From assembly GCA_031308135.1 (NCBI GenBank), contig JAHLJT010008756.1, positions 76,367,397 to 76,431,396 on the forward strand: 64,000 nt of DNA. Reading direction: 5' to 3'. Shown piece by piece: positions 44,093 to 56,190 of the stretch. Position numbers and translations under genes: made by a program. This DNA is from Acheta domesticus. Its lineage: Eukaryota; Arthropoda; Insecta; Orthoptera; Gryllidae. The notes beneath the pieces were generated by a model that ran no database searches, was not told the origin of the DNA, and saw nothing but the letters and a program-made list of their open reading frames with translations. How positions within the stretch are numbered: position 1 is the first letter of the stretch; each line of letters begins with the position of its first letter.

Positions 44093-46226
44093 AGGCTTTA
44101 GGGCGGCACGGTTCCTTTTGTGATTTCATTTGCTCTCGTGAATCACCCGCCACGGTTTACTTACGGTTCACTTCAGAACTGGCGAAAAATTATGTTGGCA
44201 TTGATTAGCTTTGACGGGTCAAAGCATAAATATACACGAAATGACCATGCGTCAAAGCCACATTTCAAATTTACGAACAATTTCTTCTTCATCACGACAC
44301 TTTTAAAACATCACTACACATTGAAAATTACACTTCACAACACTTTTTTTAAATAAATAAAACTTGTTTCTATGCTGATTTGCTTGCTGCTTGAACTCAA
44401 ATATTAATATAGAAATGGTTTTAGATTTTAAAAAGTTTTCTCGCAATATCACATTTAGTTGTTAATATAACAACATAATTATTTACATATCTCTTGAATG
44501 CGATTCAATTACGCGAAGCATTTGTGGTCGAGTGATTTTGTGTTTTTTCGTATTTCATTAGACATCTTTTAATAGATTTTGTGTGTCTACCGTGATGGAA
44601 GGTGGAAATGCAGGAATTATTTATGATTTCTTTAACATATTATGTAGTATTTGCTTTAAAAATAGACGAGTTGCTTTTTAGTATTACAATGGAGGATTTG
44701 AAAGGTGATAATAAACGTGTAAGTAGCATGTGTTTGTGAAATAGAATTTATTTTAAATATTTGTATTTATTTTATTAGCTTAACTAGTTTTTTTTTAATT
44801 TCTTATTAATTTTTTAAGCTTCAGTTCGTAAAAAGTACGTATTTTTTCCAGAAACAAGGTTGGCGTTTTTTCGTGCTATAAGGGTGTAATTCGTGCCGAG
44901 ACACTACACTAATTTTCAGTATTACTATGGTAGTGGTAATACTATTAAAATTGTATAATTTCAACGACTATGTGAGTTGATTTTTTTTCTTTCAAAATAT
45001 CGCTTTCTTAACATATTAAGTAGAATTGGTTTAAAAAACAGACGAGTTGGTTTATTAGTATTAAAATGGGGGGTTTGGGGGGCGATAGCCCCCCAATAAC
45101 AAAAGGTTAAAAGCTATCGCCCGCCAATAACGAAAGTTTAAGTAGTATGAGTTTGTGAAATAGAATTGATTTTAAATAATTATATTTATTGCGTTAACAT
45201 CATAGTTTCCTTAAGTTTTTTACTGTTATTCAACACCGATTAATTAATTTTAAATCGCTTTAAGAAGTCATTATTTGTTTGTAAAATTTTAAAAGTACAT
45301 TTTTTGTTCCAGATATTACAAGATGTTCTCCATTTGTTATTGTTATTTGTTTGCATGATTGTTAAAATTGAATTGTTATGTCTTTTACAAGATTTTATTT
45401 AAAAAAATTAAAATAAATCTATAATAATTTCAACGAATACGTGAGTTATACATTTTCCATTTATATTCTGTGGCTTATAGATCATTTAAAAATGTAATAA
45501 GTAGCATTTAGTTAACTAATTAGACGAGTGGCTCTATTTAATAACAAAAATGTGTGGTTTAAGTAGTAAAGAATGTTCAAGTAGCACGCGCTTGTGAAAT
45601 AGAATGTGTTTTTAAATACATTTATTACGTTACCTTGTTGAACGCAAATAGTAAACCAGGATTCGGTTCACTGAGTTGATTCATCTCTAGTGAACCGGAT
45701 CAGTGAACCAAAGGAACCGTGCCACCCTAAACCCTGGTTCAACCAAAATATGTCTTGAAATACGAAAAAACACATAATCCCATGACCACAAATGCTTTGC
45801 GTAATTGAATGGCATTCAAGAGTAAAGTAAATAATTTTGTTGTTATAGAAACACCTGAATGGGATATTACGAGAAGGCTTTTTAAAATCTAAAACCATTT
45901 CTATACTAATATTAGAGTTCAAGCAGCAAGCAAAGCAGCATAAAAACAATTTTTTTTTTAAAGTGTTGTGAAGTGTAATTTTCAATGTGAAGTGATGTTT
46001 TAAAAGTGTCGTGATGAAGAAGAAATTGTTCGTAAATTTGAAATGTGGCTTTGACGCCTGGTCATTTCGTGTACATTTATGCTTTGACCCGTCAAAGCTA
46101 ATAATGCCAACATAATTTTTCGCCAACTCTGAAGAGAACCGTAAGTGAACCGTGGCGGGTGATTCACGACAGTAAGTGAATCACAAAAGGAACCAAAGGA
46201 ACCGTGCCACCCTAAACCCTGGTTCA
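44093..46226. mobile_element. Nested foldback element with ~480-bp arms
   Basis: The left arm 44093-44572 and right arm 45748-46226 are inverted copies. The ends read 'accaggctttagggcggcac' and, inverted, 'accagggtttagggtggcac'. A third copy of this terminus, in the same orientation as the right one, lies at 45690-45735 at the inner edge of the right arm. The 1.2-kb centre holds three diverged direct repeats starting near 44636, 45010 and 45491 ('agacgagt.g', 'tgtgaaatagaat'). No transposase is visible. Confidence 0.75.
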
Positions 46227-46637
46227 TTCGAAATATGAGCGTGAGTACTCAATTTTTAAGGATTGGTGTGAAAACAAAAACTACTACGAATACTAATATG
46301 AATTGTCTGGCTTCAACATCATCAGGAATTACAATTTCGAATTGCAAGAAATTTGTTGTTAATGTGTATAATTAAAACATGTTATTATTGTTATTATTTG
46401 AAAAATTGTTAACAAAGTTATTTTACTTTGTTAACGGTGTTAACTTTGTTAATTTTACGGTAATGTACTTCATTACGAAACTGATTGTAATAGCATAATG
46501 TTTCACATTACCTAACCAAAGTATCAAATATTTCTCATTAGCTGTTTTCACATTTGAAAAGTTTTCGTTGAATTGTGACATTTCTTCTCCTTCATTGCTT
46601 TCTGTACTTACATAAAATAATTCAGAAACTGCTTTAT

Positions 46638-47002
46638 TTACCCTCTCACCCTTCTCCTTGGGTACGATTTCTCTCGGGTTTGTTTTCGCAATGACAATGA
46701 ACCCAGAGGATACAAAATGTTTACATTCCTGATAGTGGCTTCCTCTTCACCTCCTGGGGCTACGTACTCCTCTTCATTTGACGTTTTCACTTCACTGTCT
46801 GTTTCAGTTGAGTCCCTAAGATTTGCATTGGGCGTTTTGGATATTTTGTGACGACACAGATCGCATGTTGATTCACCTACCACTAAATTCGATATTTTCT
46901 TCCCTCTGTTATCTTTCTCTTACCCAACCGACGTTTGTGCTTCTCAAGTCCAAATGGATTGCAGCACCAAAGCCTGTTAAACGTATTCGCAATCTTTGGC
47001 AT
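46638..47002 (-). pseudogene. Decayed cysteine-rich ORF, possibly transposon-encoded
   Basis: On the minus strand ATG at 47002 reads MPKIANTFNRLWCCNPFG and LEKHKRRLGKRK before a stop. After a frame change it continues as VGESTCDLCRHKISKTPNAN followed by an acidic Ser/Glu-rich stretch. The CCNPF and CDLCR cysteines resemble the N-terminal Cys-rich part of repeat-associated arthropod ORFs known to me only by memory. It sits inside the ATTA-flanked element and may be its former coding sequence. Confidence 0.4.
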
Positions 47003-48852
47003 TTTCTTTCAGGATGTATCACTGAACAGTAACATGCGAAAACTAAGCCTGTAAACTGGTGTCAGGAACCCTTCGAAGCTTTCGATGAATATCCCACGGG
47101 AATGAACTTGGCGGTGCTTGCCTACGACCTTGCCTCATCCCTCGTTGGGCAAGGGCATGCAACTTTCAATCTTAAGAGCAAAATGCACGTACACTTTTTA
47201 TTTAATAACTTACGCATTTTTTAAGACTCCATCGCGACAGTTTGCAGAATGGTTATTTATTGATTCTTCTTGCAGTGTGTAGAATATGAAAGAAAAGAAA
47301 CCATTACTTTTGAAGAAAAATGTATTTGTTTATTTTAATAGCATTTTTTATTATAAACAAATATCTCAATCCTTAATATATTATCAACTGCTTAAAATAT
47401 GATCATTTACCTTCAAAATAGTGAGCCCGTTTTTAAAGTTTTATTCATTTTATGAACGTCAAAATTATTTTCATTATTGAGTATATTGTGTCATCGTCCA
47501 TGTTTAACCCGCAATTGTTGCTAAACTGCTAAAGATATTACGTCCATAAATGGTCTTTTAACTGTTCATCATTAGTAGATTAATGTAATAAAATATGAAA
47601 AAAATATGAGACTCACTGTCAGAAAACCTGAAATTTTGCATGGAATGACCCATTATATTACTTTCCCGTATACGTACGTATACACAGCGTGATATACGCT
47701 GTATAGGGAAAGTTGTGTAATGCTGCGCGAAAAAATAGCCAATTTTCGGCGGAAAAAAATTAATTGCCGGGCCGTGAAAACGAATCAGTGGATAAAACCA
47801 GTTGCTAAATTAAGATAAAAATATCCCCTAACACGCGGTGTAGCCAGAAACCCTGTTTTCTAGGTCCTTGATCCCGAAAACCCAATTGAAAGGAAAACGC
47901 CAGTCTGTCCGTTCGTCCGTCTGTGAACACTGCTAGCGCCTAAAGCATTCATACGATTTCTTCCAAAATGGATATTCCCCGGTCGATCTGATTCTAGTCG
48001 AAGCTTTGAGATTTTGAAAAAGATTCTTCAAAATTTGGGGGTACTTTATATGAAGCACCCCGGGGATTTTCAACATTTTCTCAAAAACGGCTCCAAATTT
48101 TTTCTTTAAATTTCTTGTATGAATAGACTAAAATACACTTTTTAACATGGCATAGGTCCGATTTTCACGTACAGCTCTGAATTTTCGAAAATTGTGAAAG
48201 TTTGAATTTTTATCGGCGTCTTTCTCCAACTACAAAATTGAAGATAGAGATTTTTTCTTCAAATAAAGTTTGTGCTGCATATTGAGTTCTTTCATAGAGG
48301 TCATGTAAATGTTTTTCAAAATTTTAGTAGTTTTCGTGCAATATTGCGTGCAATATGTGCAACATTAAAAAATTACAAAAATAAGATTTTCACAAAAACG
48401 GCTCAAAATTTTTTCTTTAAACTTTTGGTGGGGATAGTGGTAAATTTACTCTATCAGGTGGCATTAAATTCATATTGCTCTATAGGTTATTTTTTTTTTC
48501 AAAAATTACAAAAATGTAAATTTTACTTGTCTCTCACGTCGTTAATATTTACATTAGCGGCAATTTTTTTACATTATTATATTTACGAGTATATATGCTT
48601 TAAATAATGTCAAGTAAAGTTTCTCGAAAACACTACCGTTTTCTGTGAAAAGTGGCTCAAATTTCGGCATTTTCAGAAATGCTCAAACCCCATTTTCTCA
48701 TATATGGCTGCAAATTTTTTCTTGAAACTTTTGTAAGAGATAGTGATAATTACACTCTTTAATATGACGTAAAGTTTATTTTGAGTTATTTTTTTGTTTT
48801 TTTCAAAAATTATATAAATGTACATTTTTTGAAAGATCTCTCACATCTTTAA

Positions 48853-50946
48853 GCCATTTACGCTCAACGGGCACTTTAGTGCCCGCTATATAAATTATTT
48901 TTTATTTGCGCGGGAATCAGTTCCTGCGAGTTTTGTGCATTTGAGTGGACTGAGGAAAAGTGATGCAACAGTTTGCTGCCATACATACCCCTTCCAGCTC
49001 TCCCCTCCACCTAACAGCCGCCTTACAGAAACAGCATGTCCCAGCACGTTCACCGCGCTCCGCGAAAGTGGTATGTTTCAATGGTAATTTACCGAATTCG
49101 TTTCAATTTTACGTGTTAACGTGTGCATTAGATATCGGCAAATCTCTGTGAATTGTTGTATTTCTAAATTTAGGTCGTTAGCTTAGGTTTAGAAAATTGT
49201 AAATATAATGTGGGCATTGAAGTGCCCGTTGACCGCAACCCTGACAACAGTGCATCGTTACTGCGGAATTATTATGTGATGCAAGCGTTTGACATTTTGA
49301 CTTACTTTGAATAGTACCGTATTATTCTTACATTTTATACGTTTATTTGAGTTATAAGTGTTACATGCGTAATTTATGATACGCGCGTGTATAATTGACA
49401 TAGATTTCCTCCCACCTTTTCAGCGTCAAATTTCTGAGTGTTGCTGAAATTATTGAAGAACTAGAGAAGGAAGAGTTTTCTTCTATTCATGTTGCTGACG
49501 TTGTGATATTTCCTCCAGGGGTGGATTTGACCGACGAGAACAGTGGTGATGAAGACTGCAACGATCCAGACCGCCTTTCTGGAAACCAACTCCGAGCCGG
49601 CAGCGAATTACAGGTGTTAACTAACCACGACATATCTTCGGAAGATGAAGACGTGGTGTCCCCTCTACCCTCGAAACAAAAAAAGCTTTCAAGAAAAACT
49701 GATGTTTTTGTATGGGAAGAAGGGTACTTACCTACTGCAACTAGCCGCAAAACTAGTCGGGGAGAGTCATCTTTGAATAGAAAAATGCTACTGGAAAACT
49801 CCTCCGCTGCTTCTCTCACCAAAGACAGCCATCCTCTAGGGATTTTACTTTTATTCCTCAATGGCAATACTGTAGATTCTGTTGTGAAAAACACTGTGCA
49901 ATATGCTTGCCAGAATAATGAAACTAACTTTTCACTATCAAAAGAGGAAATGTATACAGTTTTCGCGATTCTCTATCTAAGCGGGTACATACCTGTACCC
50001 CGTCGCCGAATGTTTTGGGAGAATTCGGACGATTCTTACAACACAACTGTGACGGAATCAATGCGAAGGGGGAGGTTTGATGAAATATTTCGATTTTGCA
50101 TTTCTGCAACAACGAGGAGTTAAATCGAAGTGATAAATTTGCTACGGTTCGTCCGTTTCTTGATGAGGTAAACAAGTCTTTCTTAGAGAACGCCCCTTTT
50201 GAGTCTGACGTGTCAATAGATGAATCTATGATTTCATAGTTTGGTAGGAACATTGGTATGCATTGTTTTGCAGAGTGCCATAAATAATAGGAAATCATGT
50301 ATTGCATTGTTTCCTAAGATTTACATTAGTTCTTTTTTGCAAAATGTAATGGATAATGATTATTTTTATGAAAATTCATGATGTATCTTGAAACTAATGC
50401 GTCCGTGTGCGTGATATTATTACTTTGAAAAGTGCTATATCCTACCAAAGAGTTGTAATTGTTCCTAAAAATGTATGTGTTCTAGTCAATAAGAGTTCCA
50501 AAAAGCAGTATAAAAATTCAGTTTTACAGTACCTTGATAGCTTTATTCTACAATGGAACTACGAAAGCACTGCGTATATAAGAATGAAAGCATGTTTTTT
50601 TTTTACCAAAACGACAAATAGGATGAGATTGTACATGTACTATTGTAGGTTTGAAACATGTATTTTGCCAATAATATTCTATTTTTTGTTTAAAAATAAA
50701 TAAATTTTCATTAAAATATAAAATAACTGCCCATTCCTTCAAATATAAGAATTACCAACAATTGTACTCAAAAGACGGTCTTATGCAGGGTTGTGCTTAA
50801 CGGGCACTTTAGTACCCGTGTCCTAAAAATTGAACAGGTAAGCGCAGATTTTGTTTCATTTTCACAGGTTGTTTCAAGCCATTTATAACACAAATATACC
50901 AAAATTTTCAAAAATTTCGGAAAAAATAGTTACGAGCATAAATGGG
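48853..50946 (+). mobile_element. piggyBac-like element, 2094 bp, TTAA target site
   Basis: TTAA at 48849-48852 and 50947-50950 flank terminal inverted repeats GCCATTTACGCTC (left) and CCCATTTATGCTC (right, inverted), 11 of 13 identical. Subterminal palindromes lie at 48868-48885 (CGGGCACTTTAGTGCCCG) and 50801-50818, with a related copy at 49211-49229 inverted relative to the right one. It contains a piggyBac-type transposase fragment. It inserted into repeat copy B. Confidence 0.9.
49422..50240 (+). pseudogene. piggyBac-type transposase fragment (PGBD family), inactive
   Basis: The frame from about 49422 reads SVAEIIEELEKE, PPGVDLTDENSGDED and RLSGNQLRAGSEL, the acidic N-terminus of PGBD-type proteins. 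Next come NTVQYACQNNETNFSLSKEE, ILYLSGYIPVPRRRMFWEN and VTESMRRGRFDEIFRF, the start of the DDE_Tnp_1_7 domain. A frameshift near 50105 leads into NRSDKFATVRPFLDEVNKSF and VSIDESMIS, where the Asp is the first catalytic residue, then a stop at 50238. The rest of the catalytic domain is missing, so the element would depend on a transposase in trans. The upstream 'ccttttcag' could be a splice acceptor or chance. The open frame on the other strand (49487-49894) is a shadow. Confidence 0.88.
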
Positions 50947-51363
50947 TTAATATGCACATTATCCGCAATTTGTAAAGATTATTATATTTGTGAGTGTAAG
51001 TGCTTTAAATAACCTCAAATAAAGTATTTTGAAAACTCAAAAATTTTCTGTGAAAATGAGCTTCAAATTTCGCATTTTTAGTAGCGCTAAAACGCCATTT
51101 TCTCTTAAACGGCACATCATTTTAGAAAGAAAATTGCCATTTACGGCTAGGTTTTTGTGTTCTTTAATATTCTAAAATTAATATTTTCGTTCTACCAATA
51201 GGAAACCTAAAAATTAAGAAAATGACAAAAAAATGTACTTTTGGCGGTGATAGATGGTAGCTGGCAAGAAAGTGTATGTGGCAATTCCGAATAGCTAGCG
51301 AAGACCCAAGAAAATAGAAAACTAATACGGGAAAGTCTGTGCCATTCTGTAGCACCACTAGTT

Positions 51364-53024
51364 TTGTTTTAGGTTTGCTGAAATAATTTGTTATTTATTA
51401 TTATATAACTAAAACTAGCTACATTTCTGTTATTTGTAAAATATATTAACATTAAAAATGCAATGACTATTCGTTGTAAGTTTTCATTCTTCCTTCTTCA
51501 ATTAAATAGTAGAAGTTTTCGGGGTGCAAAAGATGGTTTTTCTCGAGGCAACATGCAGTGCTTCAATGCGCCCGCTCATTTGTGTATCAATGGCGCGCCC
51601 ATCCGAAGGTTAAAAAAGTTGTTAAACATGGATTTATATTTTATGAATTCGCAAACACATTCAAAGGCCTCTGAGGGCGAAACGTGTCAGGGAAACAGAA
51701 TTTCAGAGCCAATTTCCCAGCATTTAAAAATTCATTAGCAAGCCAAAGTGAACCACGATGATGAACTGATCACTCTACAAATAAACTGAGTGCACAAAAA
51801 AGTGGGGCAAATAAAATAGTGCTCTTTCGTTTACAATTGATATATAACAATAGTGATAATTACAGAGAAGAACATACATAATTTCAATGATTAAAACATT
51901 AACAACTCATAAAAACGTGCACTACCGCCTTACGTTTTATCAAAAAAAGCCTTATCTCATGCATTGACAAGGTGAACGTGGTTCCCCTGTATCAACAACA
52001 GTAGGGGAAAATTCTAAGGACGACCAACTGCATAATCAGTTCGGAAATTGAAAAGAAAAATTGCAAGTTCATTTATGTAAACTCCTCAGATGATTTATGT
52101 ATCGAGCTGCGGCACTGACCGGGGGAAATCATATGTAATGCCACAATCAGCACTACTACTACGCGTCCGCGTCGCAGGTTCAGTTTGAAATATGTACTGT
52201 CTCTTATGACAACAATCATGCCAAATGTGTCGAATTTCTGCTGCACTGTGTGAACGAAATGTTATGCGATCGCAAGCCGAGGAATCCAGCATTGAAGCGA
52301 GCGCTAGTTGAGAGCGAAATACGTCGGTCTCGAGCTATGCAGTTTTACGAAAGTATATTTTCTTCTTTTCCCTCCTATCTAAAACTATTCTTAAGAGAGT
52401 CCGGTACACAGGAAATATTTCTGATAATCTTTTAACGTCCTCTGTGCTTCGAAATGTTCCATAACAAATCACAAAGAAATTATAATTTGGAAGTGCGCCA
52501 CTATTTCAATTCAATAAATAAAACTGAAGTCAAGTATGTGGTGTTGGAAAAACGTTAAGACTAATGTTCCCTTAGCAACAATAGAGAAATAAGTTTCGAT
52601 TACCGAGCAAATAAGTCGTTACATTTTGCCACCCTATTGACAAGAATGGGTTTGCTTCCCTGCTATTGACAAAATTGAGTTAAAAGTGAACAACGTACAG
52701 ATTCTTGCATTGTTGCAAAAAGAGTTGTTGAATTACGAGTAACATCGTGAGCTCCCACGGTTTTGTTTACAATCCACTGACCTGGTTTCCCTGTATTCAT
52801 CCCTTTCAAACGGAGCACTTTATCGCACTTGCGATTTATGGCTGCTGGATCACAATCCTCCTAGGGCACGGAAAGCCTGACATAAAATTCTCTGGCTCTC
52901 CAGGTTGGGGTTGAAGCTTTGGGCCTTCTCCCCATTCTTCATAAAAATATAAAACTTAAAAAATACGCCAAAGGCGCCTTAGAATAACGAACTTTACGAC
53001 GAAAAAGACCACGGAAATGCATAA
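51364..53024. other. Spacer, no recognised gene
   Basis: Near 51669 'cctctgagggcgaaacgtgtcaggg' (25 bases, given as cctctgagggcg then aaacgtgtcaggg) resembles Penelope-type 3' tails. No other element or exon is recognised. Confidence 0.4.
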
Positions 53025-55083
53025 CGAATTTATACTGGAATGTCCAGGGGCTGAAAAATTAGGACCTTGAAATAAATGAATTAAAATCATACAAAATTGA
53101 AATAGCCGTACTAACAGAAATGAATTGAATTGATCCCTTATTTTACGTGTCGAGACCAGCCAAAACAGGAGAAAAGAAACCAAAAAGAAGAAAAATTAAA
53201 ATGAAATGTGGGATGATTTTATACGCTTTGTCATTGGTGTGGAAAAACACCGACGAGCAAATGCAGAAATGTCTGTTTTGAAACAGAAGAAATGGAAGAA
53301 GCATGTTAAAAGCTTGAAGTACATAAATGAAAGAATAATAACCCTTCATCTAAAAATTTTTAATATTAGTTTTATGATTGTTTACATATTCTAATAAACC
53401 ATGATGCCACCTTATTGGTGAAGGAAGAATTCTATACTAAATTAAGTGAAGTAATTCTAACTTTAGGTAATAGGAAGGAATTACTTTTACTTTAATGATT
53501 TGAATGCAAGAATGGGAAGGAAAGTAAATGATTAAGTAGTGAGTCAATATAGAGGAGACGTATTAAATGAAAATGGTACATGTGTATCTGAACAGTTCTC
53601 TCTAAAGACACTAAACGGCTTTTATCGCCACGAAACAATGCATAAATATACATGGTCACAAAGTACTAAATGATTCGAATCAATTATTCATTATTCCATT
53701 ATTGGACAGACATGCCACATGAAAATCATGGACGAGCTTGTAAAATGGGGGGCAGATTGTGGATCCGATCATTACCTGTTAAAAACAGCTTGGTTTGGAC
53801 TCAGGAAGAAAGAAATACCAACTGTGGAAGATGAATTTAAACAGGAAATTGGTAGCGAGTTATCAACTTGACAGTTTTGAATACGAATCTATAATTTTCC
53901 TTTACAATTGAAGATTGGCACAAAAAATGAAAAGAAAAGTTGAAGGGACCACAGAAGAAATGTAAGATTACCTGAAGGTATCCTTACACCAAGCCGCTAC
54001 AGAGTTAATTGGGGCGAAAATGAAACGTAGATAAGAATGAAGGAATACTGGTGGAAGGAAGAAATCAATGATCTCGTTCAGGAAAAGAAACTGGTGTAAG
54101 AAAAATGGCTGAAAACTAAAGATAATTTAAATAGAAATATCTACAGAAAATACTATTATATTGTTAAAAACGAAGTATCCAAATTAAATTACGCAATTTG
54201 TGAAACAAAATGCTGCGAAAAATATCGATTAGTTGCTGGCTCAAAATAAAGAGCAGCTTCGAAAACTCTCAATGTTTTTTTACAAACATAATAAACAGAA
54301 ACTGACATATTCCCCGATAACTGTACAGCAATTGAAAAAATATTATGCAACTCTTTTAATACCAAATGGACTTATTTTAAATGTTTCGATTATTTCATAG
54401 ATTGTGTAAATATTTCACGTCAAGATATAATAGCACGATGAAAGAACGGAGCTAATGGCTATGAAGAACAACAAACTTCCCGGTCCTGGAGGTGTTGCTG
54501 TTGAATTATTGAGGCATGCTCCCGATGTTGTCATGGAATATTTGGCAGAAATATTTAATAAATGTCTGAATGTGGGAACTGTACCAAAATACTGGAAAAG
54601 GGCATGTATTACATCACTTTGTAAGAAAGGAAACAAACTGTTTGCTCCAATGACGGGGGATCGAGTGTCATCGAGGAAGAAAGTCACACAGGAAGGCTGT
54701 ATAGACGGGTTCTGAGAAGTCGCATTGGAATAATATGATGGAACTGGAAGAACAGAGTGCATTTAGATCTGGTCGATCCATTAAAGACAATCTGTCCTGC
54801 CTGAAACAGCTGATGGAAAAGTCCATAGACTACGAGATGCCCATTACATCAAGTTTTCACAGACCTCAGAAAAGCGTGCCATAGTCTACCACTGGGCAAG
54901 TTGAGGGAAGCAATGAAAGAAAACATCAATGGGCAGTACATAAATGCTGTTAAGAAATTCTGTGAAGCAAATAGCGGCCAGGTTAAAACTTACGCAGGTG
55001 TATCAAAGCCTTTCACGACTAACAAGGGAATAAGACAAGGATGTTGTTTGTCCACATTGAGCAACAATTTTAGCAACATGTGA
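53025..55083 (+). pseudogene. Decayed LINE: craniofacial-development-protein-2-like endonuclease plus RT
   Basis: Fragments in several frames follow LINE order. Endonuclease: NLYWNVQGLKN near 53028, KKWKKHVKSLKYINERIITL within 53206-53394, NDLNARMG near 53500, then YRHETMHKYTWSQSTK and GADCGSDHYLL near 53755, the SDH motif of apurinic-type endonucleases. Reverse transcriptase: MAMKNNKLPGPGG and EIFNKCLNVGTVPKYWKRAC within 54455-54715, QSAFRSGRS near 54757, and TNKGIRQGCCLSTL near 55020. The copy stops before the YADD motif, and many stops and shifts are present. The endonuclease wording resembles RTE-type elements mislabelled as craniofacial development protein 2; the clade is uncertain. Confidence 0.82.
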
Positions 55084-56190
55084 GCATGAAGGAATGGAGG
55101 GGAGGTGCAGACGCCCCGAAAGGAAGGGGGGCACTCTATCAGGCCTAAGTAGGTGACGATTTACAAGGTTCTTAAGAGGGCAACGAGTGCAGAAAGACTA
55201 TAAAATATTTCCAACAAAGCCTTCTCTCTAACAAAATATGTGCGTCGCAGAAGTGGGCGCTGTGGTGTGGTGACGCGGTACGTCCCAATATCGATTATCA
55301 AATAAATGTGACTAACAACTTATTCTTATTGAATTTAACCAACTCCTTATTCACATAAACATACAAAATATTCGCCTTTTAATGTTCATATAGATTCGCT
55401 TACAAAACTATTAATAGAGCAATTGGAAAAGTAGAAATGAACACAAATTAGACTGAAACCAAAGATATTTTTTCATCTCTTCAAAACTAAGAGACTAAAA
55501 TATGGAAGTGCTAAGCACATCTGGGGAAGAATCACATGAAGTTGTAGAAGATTTTGCAACAGAAATTTGGGAACTCGTTGAGAAAGAACTCATGAGAGAA
55601 CAATGCTGAAGAACAGCTTACTTGTTGCCTTTTCTGAGCACATTAGGAAAAAGGCATACGAAATGTGGCTGTGCTAAGTCATGTCTACTCGCATCATCCA
55701 CACCTGCAAGTATATTTTTACAGCGATTAGAATTTGCGATATAACCTGTTTATATCGCGTATGGTGACAACTTACATGACCATTGGGTGTCGGGAACTTT
55801 TGACCGTGAGTAGAACATTATCAGCTACCAGAATTCATTTGTATGTGAATAACAGAGACTGTAAGAACTTATCTGAACAAAGCTAAGCATAACATTTAGA
55901 AATATTCAACTCGAGTAAATACTTACAAAACAGTTTACAGCGTCGGCGACACCACGTTCAACTAGTGTACATAAATAATATTCGAGTAACCTGTCCGCCC
56001 TTCCGTGCGCCCGTCTCCTGCTTCTCGCACACCAATTGAAACAAACAGGTGTCACTCGACACGTCTCCATCTCCTGGGGGGAACGGATGATTTGTTTGCG
56101 AATCCGCCCACCAGATTATAAGAAATTTCCAAAAATGTGACTTTACCTTTTTTAGCACTGATATCTAGAGCCGGCCGCCCAATCCACGTA
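55084..56190. other. Spacer, no recognised gene
   Basis: A short frame at about 55502-55605 (MEVLSTSGEES..., ending at TGA) has no recognised motif. Otherwise nothing is seen. Confidence 0.4.

Larger units (their letters stand above)
44013..47653. mobile_element. DNA-transposon-like element with GGGTCATTCCATGC ends and ATTA duplication
   Basis: GGGTCATTCCATGCAAAA at 44013-44030 is mirrored by 'ttttgcatggaatgaccc' ending at 47653. The immediate flanks are ATTA on both sides, consistent with a 4-bp target duplication. The interior contains a nested foldback (44093-46226) and a decayed cysteine-rich ORF near the right end (46638-47002, minus). The superfamily is not clear to me. Confidence 0.7.
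47655..51363 (-). repeat. Full-length copy B of the 305-bp-unit repeat, split by piggyBac
   Basis: In reverse orientation it has the hairpin end at 47655-47715 ('actttcccgtatacgtacg' ... 'gtatagggaaagt'), the 'cagtctgtccgttcgtccg' run, then 'ttttctcaaaaacggct'-type phrases near 48074, 48386, 48691 and, past the insertion, 51096. Subtracting the inserted 2.1 kb, spacing is about 311, 305 and 307 bp. The other end, 51330-51363, is the reverse of 'ctagtggtgctacagaatgg' plus 'cacagactttcccgtattag', as in copy A. Confidence 0.85.

Noticed and set aside
49487..49894. 135-codon minus-strand frame
   Set aside because: It is a shadow of the piggyBac-type transposase fragment on the plus strand.
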